A DNA stretch of 64,000 nucleotides, taken from NCBI GenBank assembly GCA_021234155.1, contig JAJEKV010000057.1, positions 4,929,821-4,993,820 of the forward strand, given 5' to 3'. Within the stretch, counting starts at the first letter, position 1; each line of letters begins with the position of its first letter. The translations under genes were made by a program, and so were the position numbers. Positions 22,700-33,330 of the stretch are shown one piece after another. The DNA is from Isoetes taiwanensis (lineage: Eukaryota; Streptophyta; Lycopodiopsida; Isoetales; Isoetaceae). A model generated the notes under the pieces. That model saw only the letters and a program-made list of their open reading frames with translations. It was not told where the DNA came from and searched no databases.

Positions 22700-23700
22700 C
22701 TTGCAAAATCAGCTATAATTATAAACTACACCACTTCAGAAAATCACTCCTTAAAAAACAGCCATTTAAAAACTACACCTACTTATAAATCACACCTCAA
22801 AAAACCATATTTCCTTAAAAAACTACACCTGCTTATAAACTGCACCTCAAAAAACAGCACCTCAACTTAAAAAATCACACCACTTCAGAAAACCATACTT
22901 CCTTAAAAAATGCTACTTAAAAACTACACCTGCTTATAATCCACACCTCAAAAAACCATACTTTCTTAAAAAACCAGCTACTTAGAAACTACACCTGACC
23001 TCAAAACCATACTTCCTTAAGAAATAGCTAGTTAAAAACTACACCTAGTTATAAACCACACCACTTCAGAAAACCACATTCTTTAAAAAACAACCACTTA
23101 AAAACTATATCTACTTATAAACCACACCTCGAAAAATCATACTTACTTTAAAAGTTAGCTACTTAAAAACTACACCTAGTTATATAAACCATACCTCAAG
23201 AAAACCATACTTCCTTAAAAAATAGCTTCTTAAAAACTACACCTAGTTATAAACTACACCACTTCAGAAAACGATCACTAAAAAATAGCCACTTAAAAAC
23301 TACACCCACTTATAAACCACACTTCAAAAAACCACACTTCTTTAAAAAACAGCTATTTAAAAACTACATCCACTTATAAACCACACCTCAAAAAACAACA
23401 CCTCATTTAAAAAATCACACCACTTCAGAAAACCATACTTTCTTAAAAAACAACCCTCGAAAAACTATACTTGCATAAAAAACAACTACTTAAAAACTAC
23501 ACCTAGTTATAAACCACACCTAAAAAAACAACACCTTCTTAAAAACAACACCCCCTCAAAAAAATAAACGACACCTCCTTTAAAAAAAATCACACCTCAA
23601 AAAAAGACCACACCTTAAAAAAAAAAAATTTATAGCTCCTTAAGGTCTTTGTTTTACTGTTGTTTTTAAGTGTGGACCCAAAATTGGGGTGGTTATGTAT
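22700..23700. repeat. A/C-rich, G-poor tandem array (copy 2)
   Basis: For about 940 bp the + strand is made almost entirely of A, C and T. Recurring units such as CTTAAAAAACTACACCT, TTATAAACCACACCTC and CACCACTTCAGAAAACC alternate every 25-60 bp. G is nearly absent apart from CAG in CTTCAG and CAGCT. The block ends with TGTGGACCCAAAATTGGGGT, as in the copy at 12.99-13.74 kb. Strong strand asymmetry over this length is unusual for plant DNA. Confidence 0.8.
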
Positions 23701-23852
23701 GTTGACTCGACCTGGTAGTCAATGTTCGAGGTGAATTCTAGGGCTAAAAACGTTTTTCTTATATATAATAATTCACCTGCTCAAAATAGACCAAACAGTG
23801 GCGCAAATTTTTTTTTTCCCTTAACAAAATGCCCTAAAATGCTTTGCAAAAT

Positions 23853-24120
23853 TTTGCGTAAGCGAAAACAACTGTTTCGCTTACGCGAAGATCTTTTCGC
23901 GTAAGCGAAACCTTCGTTTTCGCTTATGCGAAGTTTAAAAAGTTTCGCATAAGCGAAAAGAAAATTTTGCTTACGCGAAACTATTTTCGTGTAAGCGAAA
24001 CTGTTGTTTTCGCTTATGCGAAAGTTTTTCTGCTTCGCGTAAGCAAAAACAACGGTTTCGCTTACGCAAAACAATCTTCGCATAAGCGAAACTGTTGTTT
24101 TCGCTTTTGCGAAATTTTTT
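23853..24120. repeat. Array of 12 quasi-palindromes, TTCGC-TTA-CGCGAA type
   Basis: Twelve ~15-bp words of the forms TTTCGCTTACGCGAA and TTTCGCGTAAGCGAAA occur about every 20-24 bp, with start positions near 23853, 23875, 23894, 23918, 23942, 23966, 23984, 24008, 24033, 24056, 24076 and 24098. Each word is itself nearly palindromic (TTCGC...GCGAA), and the two orientations alternate, so the array can fold in many registers. Spacers are short and AT-rich. Confidence 0.85.
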
Positions 24121-24249
24121 CGACGCCGGAAATGTTTTTGGACGTATTTTTGAGGTATCATACGTCAAATTTGTGCCGTATCTTTCGAAGAATATGTATT
24201 ATGTATAAAACATATACAGTATTGAACCTATCCCTGAACTGAATTATAT

Positions 24250-26980
24250 TATCTGTTGAGTCCAAAAGACCTATGGACCCAATACAATAGAACAATACGT
24301 CTATTAAAGTACATCTTCGTTATATATATGAACTTGACACATGTCCATTGTAATCCAAAATATCCCCGAAGGCACAAAATATGCATGTTGGTTTTTTGCT
24401 TCAAAATCTGTGCGCCAACGTCTAGGACACCTTTGAAGACATCTCAGACGGCCTTCATGCAAGAATTTCTTGCATCCATGTCTTTTCCATGCCCTTGTCT
24501 TTTTTATTGTTCAATCAGTGCTTCTTATGGCTGCAAAGATTGACAGAGTCGGTATTGATGATGTATGGAAGCTCTAGGAGCATTTGTAGTTTAATCTTGT
24601 TAGCATTCTTGTTTGTTCTGATGCATTAGTTTTTGTAAGGACTGTGTATATTACTAATTTGCCAAGGCTTGTGTACCTTGTCAAGTTTTCTTGTTATAAG
24701 TCTATTGATCAAAGAAAATGCCCGAAATGAATGTTTATAGAGAAATCTAAGGCTTTTGGAGCTTTTAATGAGGCGAGTTTGGAATTCCAAAGAAAGATTA
24801 CGAGAGATCAGGTCTTGGGAATGAAATATATCTTCTAGAGGTAGTTAAACTCGGGCACCACTGGATGATTTATTTGCAAAGAAGGGGAATAAAACCGAAG
24901 GATGTGGGGGTTTTGGTTGTGAATTGCAGCCCATTTAATCTAATCCTTTCGCTTTCTGTTATGATTGCGAACCATTATAAGATGAGAGGTGACATTTGCA
25001 ATTTCAATTTGGGCGAAAGGGTGGAATGCAACTAAATGGAATTGCAAATAATTCAACTGGATGCAACTAAAAATAGAATTGCAAGTAAGTTAAAAACTTA
25101 TTAACATTTTTGAAAAACAAAGACATAGGATAGCATAATGAGGGATACGTGATGACAAAAGCCAATTCAATGCTAAATCATAGACTTTATTTACAACACA
25201 TTGATGTTATGGAATACGTAATCGATGGAAGGGAGGGCATTCCCCCCGTAGGGCCTTGAGGCGGCGCCACCAACTGAGGTGGTGCACGAGCGGTAGAGCC
25301 GCGAGTGCCGTCGAGGCTGGTGGCGTTGCCGAGAGAACCTGCGAGGGCGGAATGGCCCCCTGCTGTCGATTACGGGACGTAATAAACATGGAAGCTAAAA
25401 TTTCCACCCAAACTGCTGCGTGATAGAATAATCAGAAAAAATAGATCACAAACAAGGCTTAGTCACCTAAAGAAGTGCATTTTTTAGAATGTAAATAGAA
25501 TCAGAGCTTCCTTTAAGAAGACAACCAGAATTAGAGCTTTCTTTATGACAAACGGACTGAAAAATAAAGAGAGAGCAAGCTTTTCTATATGGACCAAGCT
25601 TTACAGTTCAGACGACAACAAACAACAAGCATTGTTGAGAATCTTGTTGCCGCACTACCTGCGCTGCGCTTGTCTGTTGCATTGTGCTAAGAAGGGACTC
25701 TCCATTTTCTAGTACCTGAATCAGCGACCATTAGCTACTATTTGAAGACCCGGCTTGTACAGAGGAATCGCAAAACAAACCACAGCTCACATGATTCATG
25801 TAAACAACAACAAGATTGAGCGCAACGTCTCTGAGGAATAGGCGCACTTGCATGTCGCATGCGCGAATATGGTCGCTCGCACGTCGGATGGGGGCCGATT
25901 TCTGGGCGCACAAGAAATCTGGGCGCTCAAACGGAAAACCTGGGCGCAGATTTCTGGGAAAGAACGGCACATAAGAACAGGGGTAGCGACGCCGCTCCTC
26001 AATATGTGCACAAAATTATGCGTTATAGTTTTGACGTAATTTTAGCCTCCTGTTTATTATGTCAAGTTGGCCCACACATGGCTTTATATTTTGTACCTTG
26101 TGCTTTTGGTTTTCAAGGACCTTCCTCGCAATATTGTAGGCTAGACTAGCTTGTATATTTAAACGATACCTTCTTTTGATCTCGAGAAGGGGCCCCTCCC
26201 TGGGGGATGATGGATGTATATTGCTTTGTTTAAATTGTTTCCTTGGCCTTTTCAAGGATGACATTCATTCTTTACCAGTTTCATAACCTGAAAACAAACA
26301 TTGGATTGATTATGAATGGTGATAATGATTTAATATTAGTTTCCAGCAATCTCGTGCTAAGAACAAATGAAAAGCAATTCGAAACTATACTTGCATCTAA
26401 TGGTGCATATGATGCATGAAACATTTAAGGACACAATATAGAAGCGTAAATGTAGGGTACATGGTATTTCAATAGCAATGACAAAAGTATCTCCATCAGT
26501 TATTATGAACAATTGGGCACAATAGGTTTTCGTGTGCATAATCTTTAAGAGAAGAAGTTATTTTACATGAATGTATGGTCCCTATTGAGCATCGGTGGCA
26601 AATAAATGTCATATTATAGATCACACAATCTAAGTTGGTAGAAAAAGAAAACCATCCTATATTGCATATCGCCATAGTATCTAACTCAAGCACCAAAAAC
26701 ATTAATGTGATGCTATAGATGTACTCATCAGCAAGAACGAAGTCTAAAAGTTAAATCTGATGTTATAGATTCATGTTTCAAAAGACGACAACAAAATATC
26801 TTTGAAGTAGCTCCAACTCTTAGTTGCCATGTTTTGTTGAAGCTGCTTATGTGTGGAGCACCAAAGTACTAGGTCATTCCTGGATGCTTCAGCTTCAGAC
26901 AGAAGCAATTTTCATGGTGTGTGGTAGTGTGTACATGGGCGGAGATAGTAGTGGATTGGATGAAGCCTTTGTTTGACCTA
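24250..26980. other. Unannotated stretch, with a GC-rich patch and short repeats
   Basis: No gene is supported. A GC-rich patch at about 25225-25380, read on the minus strand, is followed by CATCAATGTGTTGTAAATAA near 25190, which resembles the 3' end of a LINE-type or processed insertion. At 25910-25960 CTGGGCGC recurs three times. Confidence 0.3.
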
Positions 26981-26984
26981 GCAT

Positions 26985-27178
26985 AGCAAAATGCTACAAC
27001 TACAACTACTATAGCAAAATGCTACAAGTAGTATTGCAAAATGCTACAATTAGACTACTATAGCAAAATGCTACAACTAGTATAGCAAAATGGAGATTCT
27101 ACTGGAGAGCAGTAAGGCAGTTCTAGGGCATGCATGAAACACAGTAAGGCAGTTCTAGGGCATGCATGAAACACCATG
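26985..27178. repeat. Two adjacent tandem repeats
   Basis: Between about 26988 and 27092 the unit (TAT)AGCAAAATGCTACAACTA repeats about five times. It is followed by two exact copies of a 34-bp unit starting CAGTAAGGCAGTTCTAGGGC (about 27110 and 27144). Confidence 0.7.
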
Positions 27179-28067
27179 TTGTGTTTGAGGGATTTGTTCA
27201 GATATTGGTGAAGAGATCAAGTTGAAGACAATGGATCAAGTGGCCATCTAAAACAAAAATTGTGTTGGCCAAATGGAAGGTTGTCATATGGCCACCAAGG
27301 GTTATAATAAACCATGAGTAGGTAGGAGCTAACCAACCCCGTTAACACCAAAAACCCCCAAAAAAGAATGCTCTCTATAAACCTCCAAAAAGAGTCTGTT
27401 AGGCAAGCGCGGTAATACTAAAGACTAAATGCCCGCTGCTCTGTCAGGCAAATGCAGAACAATCTTATAATGCCTGCAAATCAGCCGATCTGTTCCTTAC
27501 TCTAATGCCCAAAACGCTGGCACAACCTACAATTCAATTCTGCCATGCTTTTTTAGATTCTGCCTCAAGCTAAAACTTGGGTTCTTGGATGATTTCCATG
27601 CCTTGCCTCTCAAGTTTGTCCCTTAGATCCCTTGGCTGATCCATGTGATCTTTTTTCTGGTTTAAGAAAGAGCACCGCATATAATGACGGATTTGTAATC
27701 GTTTTCTTTGTGAATTCTTTTTTGTACCGAGGCGAGTATCATATTGGCTGCATTCTGTCTTCCGTATGCACGCCTATTTCATGATCGGGCCTTTTTGAGT
27801 GATTTCCCCTGTTCATTCAGATTCTTCTTTGCCATAATCTTTGTACATCGTACTCAAATTATTGTATAATGCTGTAGATTTTTTATTTCTTGGGATAGTG
27901 AATTGGGCTATTGTATTTTTTTTTGGATTGTGGTCACGTATTCATTTGGTGAATTCGACACAGTCTGCAAGAAATTATCCTAGAATGGTATGTTTGGAGA
28001 TGATGATTCGTTTGAAATTTTTTCAAAAAATTGGTCAGCCGGGTAAATAACTAAGGAATCACGATTG
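27179..28067 (+). promoter_or_regulatory. Upstream region of the NPF transporter gene
   Basis: This region of nearly 900 bp holds no gene. It lies directly upstream of the start codon at 28068. A TATAAT word at 27868 and pyrimidine-rich stretches (27650-27720) are compatible with a core promoter and leader, but nothing fixes the transcription start. Confidence 0.3.
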
Positions 28068-30198
28068 ATGATGCAGGAAAGTAAGAAACTGGCAGTTGGG
28101 CACTCCAAATCCGACGAAGACGAGAAATGGAGCATCGGATTTGCGGCAGTAGACCTCCATGGCCGACCTCTCCCGGACAAATCCAAAAGGGGTGGATGGA
28201 AGGCTTCAATGTTTATATTTGGTAAATGACGGAAGCGAATGAAGATCTGATGAATATTATTTAGGAGCAAGGCTGTTTGTTCTTCTAACATTGTCACTAT
28301 TTTCTGCAGGAAATGAAATTGCAGAAAGAATGGCATTCTTTGGCATCGCAGTGAATTTCATCACGTATTTGGTCTACAAATACCACGAAACATTTCCAGA
28401 TGCTGCAACTGTGATCACCAACGTGTTGGGAACATCTTGTCTAACACCATTGCTGGGCGCATTCATTGCAGATGCATATATAGGAAGATACTGGACGATA
28501 GCAATTTTTTCAATGATCTACTTCTTGGTAAAATGACAAACATATCAATTATATTTTGCATTTAAGCGCTGAAACATCAATTCAGCATATTGCATTTCAA
28601 CAAATAACATGAATCTACATGGCAGGGGCTTGTAATTATCACAGTTTCAGCAATAGTGCCACAACTGAGACCTCTGGATCAAGGATGCTCAGAACTGAAG
28701 CTCTATTTAGGTCTGTGCCAAAAAGCTACAAGCACCCAGCTGACATTTTTATACATTGGGCTGTATGTTGTGGCAATAGGGTCAGGAGGAATTAGACCAT
28801 GCGTGTCTGCATTTGGAGCAGATCAGTTTGATGTTGAAGACCCTGCAGAGAGTAAAAACCTGGGTGCTTTTTTCAATCTATTCTACTTCATGATCACAAT
28901 AGGAATTGCAGTGTCCTTAACAGCAGTAGTGTATATTCAAGACTATGTTGGCTGGGACTGGGGCATTGGAGTGCTGGCCATTTCCATGGCTGTTGCAATT
29001 GCAATATTTGTGGCAGGAACAAGAATGTACAGACATAGGCTTCCTAGTGGAAGCCCTTTAACTAGATTGTCTCAAGTTGTTGTGGCTGCAATTAGAAAAA
29101 AAGATCTGACAATGCCTGCTGATCCTGCAACCCTTTATGAAGTTCAGGACAAAGGATCAGCGATCTTGGGAAGCAGGAAGTTGAAGCACACAGATCATTA
29201 CAGGTTAATTTTGAGTTTGAACTCTACGTTTTCCTTTTTTTCTTTTTTCCTTCCTTTATCTTCCTTCATGGTATAATATAACTGACATTTCTGACCTCTT
29301 TTTGGCCAGATTTTTAGACAGAGCTGCAATCAGACTGGATGATGAGGATGAGAATACTAGTGCCTGGAGACTCTGCACAGTGACTCAAGTAGAAGAGCTG
29401 AAGCTGCTTCTCAGATTCATGCCAATCTGGTGCACTGGCATCCTCCTAAACACAGTCTTTTTTCAGCTCTTGAACTTTTCTGTGCAGCAAGGGCTTATAA
29501 TGGATAGAAGATTGGGAAATGTCCTCACCATACCAGCTGCATCAGTTCCTGTCTTTGCTGCAATTTTTATATTAGTGATCTTGCCACTTTATGACAGGGT
29601 ATTTGTTCCGGCAGCACGATCAATCACCAAGAACCCTAGGGGCATAACCTTCTTGCAGAGGGTTGGCATAGGTATGGTTCTGTCAATGATAGCAGTGATA
29701 ATTGCAGCTCTAGTTGAGCGAAAAAGGCGCGCCTTGGCTTATGAGAACAACATTGCAAACAATCCAATTGCAATAGTTCCCATGAGTGCATTCTGGCTTG
29801 TGATACAGTATTCTTTGGCTGGTCTAGCAGAAGTTTTTGCATCAATAGGGCTGCTTGAATTTTTCTATGACCAGGCACCTGATAGCATGAGGAGCATAGG
29901 TGCATCTTTTTTTTCCACTGCAACTGCAGCAGGCAGTTATTTTGCTTCTTTACTTGTTACAATTGTGAAGAGGAGTACAAAGAGCAGCTCACATGGCCCT
30001 TGGCTTGCCAACAACATTAACATTGGCCATGTAGATTACTATTACTGGCTTTTGGCAGGCCTGAGTGCTTTCAACTTGGTCATTTTTCTTGTGGTTTCTC
30101 ATAGGTATGAATACAAGGAAGAGGACAAGACAGAAAAACAAATTAGCAAACAAGATGACGATCCTAATGCGACTTTTGAGCTCGTAAAACTTGTTTAG
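28068..30198 (+). CDS. NRT1/PTR-family (NPF) proton-coupled transporter, four exons, intact
   Basis: Four exons join to 1839 nt, that is 612 residues and a stop: 28068-28221, 28310-28527, 28626-29203 and 29310-30198. All introns are GT...AG, the three junction phases agree, and no stop interrupts the joined frame. The protein has the family layout: a hydrophilic start, then GRPLPDKSKRGGWKASMFIF and the E54-I-A-E57-R58 proton-coupling motif in the first membrane helix. LGTSCLTPLLGAFIADAYIG and GSGGIRPCVSAFGADQFD are the family signature segments, and a long central cytoplasmic loop precedes the last six helices, where EFFYDQAP occurs. Length is normal for NPF proteins (about 570-630). These proteins sit in the plasma or vacuolar membrane and carry nitrate, peptides or plant hormones with protons. 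The substrate and subfamily cannot be decided here, though wording around ITNVLGTSCLTPLLGAFIAD and YRHRLPSGSP recalls NPF3-like members. The start was chosen at the first of two adjacent ATGs in frame with exon 1. Confidence 0.95.
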
Positions 30199-31177
30199 CC
30201 AATTTCATACCCTTTCTGCATGTTTTTTTTCATGGAGCTGGAGCATTCAAACGTGCAGGCTTTACAGAATAATATTGTGCCATTACAGAGGTCAAGGGTA
30301 GCAGCAAAGACAATGGAAAAAAGCCTGCTAAACAAATCTTCAGGGTGCAGAAAAAGATAAAGGAAATGATTAGTTCCATATAGGACATTTTGGGTTGCAT
30401 TGCTTGTGGGTGAATGAACCATTAAAAATTGTATATTTCAACTGCTTTGGATAGCAGAGAAGTCAGATTTGTTGAATTCCTAAACTTTTTATATAGATTT
30501 CTACATCTAAAGTGTGTGCACACGTGGGTAGCAAGGTCATTGTATAACAGAGGCGCAAGGGATGGAAGTTAAATACGAATTTAATGATGATGATCATGTT
30601 GTCATCAGGTTAATTTTGTAATTGATGCAGGTGCAAATGCTGAAAGCCTGACTAAAAATGATTGATTGTGAATACTAAAATTGTTAATGCATGTCAGCAA
30701 CAAAACCAACTGTTAAATTATACGCATAAATTGTCTGTTTCAACAGATAGTAGCTTCAACTTGTAACAGAGACAGCTGAAGACCCTTGTGCTCTGTTTTT
30801 TCCACAGCTGGGACCACCGTAACCATGCTTATCTTTTCCATTAACGTGGTGTTGGCGTTTTGGAGTTGTTTATGATTTCCAGCAAGATGGAGTTGTCATA
30901 ACATGTTATAACATGTGTACCTTGACACCCTTCTCCTGGCTTGAAGGCGTCATATTCACAAAAATTGTGCTAATCATAGTGCAGTGAAATTCTTCCCTGT
31001 ACTCCAGACGCTACCCTGTAATTTAGAGAAATATTTTTTTTGTACTTTCTAGATGATTCTCCTTAGGGGCGCGCTATGTCTTTGTCTTCGAGGAATGGAT
31101 GAGGACTTTTATTATGTTGTATTGGAACTAGGTTGAGGTGTACGTGCATAGTAACCTCTTGGGTCGAGGAGGTTATG
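30199..31177 (+). other. 3' flank of the NPF gene
   Basis: AT-rich sequence follows the stop codon and presumably holds the 3' untranslated region. No single strong poly(A) signal stands out; AATAATATTG at 30269 and ATTAAAAATTG at 30421 are weak candidates. No other gene is visible. Confidence 0.3.
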
Positions 31178-31378
31178 TATTTGAATGCGAACCACGTAAA
31201 TATTGGCCACCGTCGTGATTGAACCACTAAGTCATGCTAAGTCCCCGTAAAATGCCGTGTATTTTTTGTGGTTCAAACATGTCACCGGATAAACCGTGGA
31301 TATACCCACAGATATGTTGTGAATATCCAACGATTCAATCACGACCGTGGCCAAGATATACAGTGCTCGATTTGAATG
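31178..31378. repeat. MITE-like foldback, ~48-bp arms
   Basis: GGCCACCGTCGTGATTGAAC (31205-31224) pairs with GATTCAATCACGACCGTGGC (31332-31351). Pairing continues outward through TATTGG/CCAAGATA to TTGAATGC/GATTTGAATGC. No target-site duplication was identified, and the interior (about 105 bp) is non-coding. Confidence 0.6.
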
Positions 31379-31479
31379 CTCCAATCACAACTAAAACTCT
31401 TTAAAAATAGAAAGTAATCTATTACTTTCAATTTTCTTATAGTACCTGTCCACATAAAAAATGATGCCCACCATAAAAA

Positions 31480-33125
31480 GACCATGAAAATCCCCCTTTT
31501 CTTGGAATGGAAATGATTTTAATAAACGAGGTATTTTGGCCACAATCCCCCACTTTGTGATTTTGTAGGTTAATATCTCTTATTTTTTATTTTTTTTATA
31601 TACCCCATTGCCATATGGAATGTTCGTACTCTATTTCTCACAACTAATGTCCTTTCTAGCAACAATCCCCCGTTTTTTATTTTGTTGATTAATATCCTCC
31701 TACTTGAGAATTTCTTCATTTGTACCCCCATTTCCATTCCTACCTCAATTCTTGCAACCAATGTTGATACTTTTCTAGCAAATGTCTCCCTTTGGGATTT
31801 TGTAGTTTAATATACTCTTGTTTGAATATTTCTTCATTTGTACCCCATTTTCATTTGCAATGTTCCTTTTATACCCCTTTCTGGCAATAATCCCCCTTTT
31901 GTGATTCTATGAATTAATATCCAATTGTTGATTTTCTTTTTTCTTAATTGTACCCTCTTTCTATATACAATGTGTTCATACGCGTTTCTGCAACCCTGAA
32001 AATCCCCCTTTTCTTGGAATTGAAATGATTTTAATAAACGGGATATTTTGTCCACGATCCCCTCTTTGTGATTTTGTAGATCAATGTTTCTTAATGGAAT
32101 GTTCATACTCTATTTCTCACAACTAATGTTCATACCCCTTTGTAGCAACAACATGGAAATGGAGTCGCGATTTTCATCGGAGGCTTCATTACATGCTCCC
32201 CGGACAATAAAAGATCTGCTGTTGGAAACCATACCTCTGCCCTTGAAGCGTGAGAAAGCAAAAAAAAGGGGTTGCATTACTAAGTAGCTTGTTTTCTAAA
32301 CTTGCAAGCGCTTAGGCTATCAGATCTGCTTCTGGCAGACCTATGCAAGCATGCATGGCATCCAAAAACCAGTCAGAGACCTTGGGAAGCCGAAACAGAT
32401 TGCCATCCGGATGCAAAAACAAGGGTAAGCAAGGGCAAAAACAGGGGATCGCAGTGGCAAAAACATGGCAAAAACAACGGCTTCCTCAATATCCATCATC
32501 ACCAGATATCGCCATAGTTCAAATCAAATGGGGCCATAAGTAATTCAACCTACACAAAAATTGCCAGATAGTGCCATAGCTCGATCTCCACAAACACTGC
32601 TCTCCTTTTCCATGTTGTGGGGGAATGTTCATTGGTCGCACATTCCGGTGTGGCCGGTGACCCGTTCCCAGCTCCACCAGTCACGAGGCTCCACCAGTCT
32701 ACCGGAATGTGCTCCCAATGAGCATGCCCCTATACAATCCCGTGTTTGTGATTTTGTAGATTAATATCCTCTTGCTTGAGAATTCATCTATATCCCCATT
32801 TCCATTCCTACCCCATTTCTTGCAACCAATGTTGATACCCTTTTCTAGCAACAGTCTTCCTTTCTATTCTATTCTATTCTTTGGGATTTTGTAGTTTAAT
32901 ATCCTCTTACTTGAATATTTCCTCATTTGGACCCCATTTCCATTTTCAATGTTCATATCCCTTTTCTCGCAACCAACGTTCATACCCCTTTCTGGCGATA
33001 ATCCCCCCTTTGTGATTTTGTGAATTAATATCCAATTGTTATTTTTTTTTTCTAATGTATGCTCTTTCCATATACGATGTGTTCATACCCGTTTCTGCAA
33101 CAAATCCCCCCTTTGTATTCTGTGT
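31480..33125. repeat. Divergent ~115-bp tandem array, interrupted by an insertion
   Basis: Eight or nine copies of a unit containing CAATCCCCC(T)TTTGTGATTTTGTAGATTAATATC, then TTTGTACCCCATTTCCAT and TGTTCATACCCCTTTCTAGCAA, start near 31543, 31665, 31780, 31889, 32057, 32735, 32840, 33000 and 33103. The regular spacing is broken between about 32135 and 32735, where unrelated sequence is inserted between AGCAACA and CAATCCC of one unit. The units carry no conserved reading frame. Confidence 0.75.
32620..32730. repeat. 111-nt hairpin, miRNA-precursor-sized, inside the array insertion
   Basis: The 30-nt arms pair with four mismatches: 32620-32649 ends GCACATTCCGGT, and 32701-32730 begins ACCGGAATGTGC. 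The ~50-nt loop contains smaller self-complementary pieces (GCTCCACCAGT appears twice). The size and arm pairing fit a plant miRNA precursor or a very small foldback element. No known mature sequence was recognised. Confidence 0.6.
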
Positions 33126-33236
33126 TTCTATGAACTTAGAAAGTTGCACCTAAGAGGTAGTTTTTCTCCAATTTCTGATATCCTACTCTGAAATGGCTCA
33201 ACATTTTGCTTTAACACGGTTTCCAACAATCTATTA

Positions 33237-33330
33237 ACCTAACATACTTGGATATTGACATGCTTTTGGGACCCAACATTCTATTGTGCAACCTAACATA
33301 CTTGGATAGTGACATGCTTTTGGGGCATGC
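33237..33330. repeat. Tandem duplication, ~59 bp
   Basis: CCTAACATACTTGGATATTG at 33238 is repeated as CCTAACATACTTGGATAGTG at 33292, each followed by ACATGCTTTTGGG. No coding content. Confidence 0.65.

Noticed and set aside
23853..24120. CRISPR-like array
   Set aside because: The regular spacing looks superficially similar, but repeats alternate in orientation, spacers are only 5-9 bp, and the context is plant nuclear DNA.
23781..24168. Several open frames of 60-126 codons on both strands
   Set aside because: They read through the quasi-palindrome array and encode only FAYAK/RKRN-type repeats.
25207..25407. GC-rich minus-strand frame of 66 codons
   Set aside because: It most likely lies in a LINE-type 3' end; no reverse transcriptase or conserved domain is visible.
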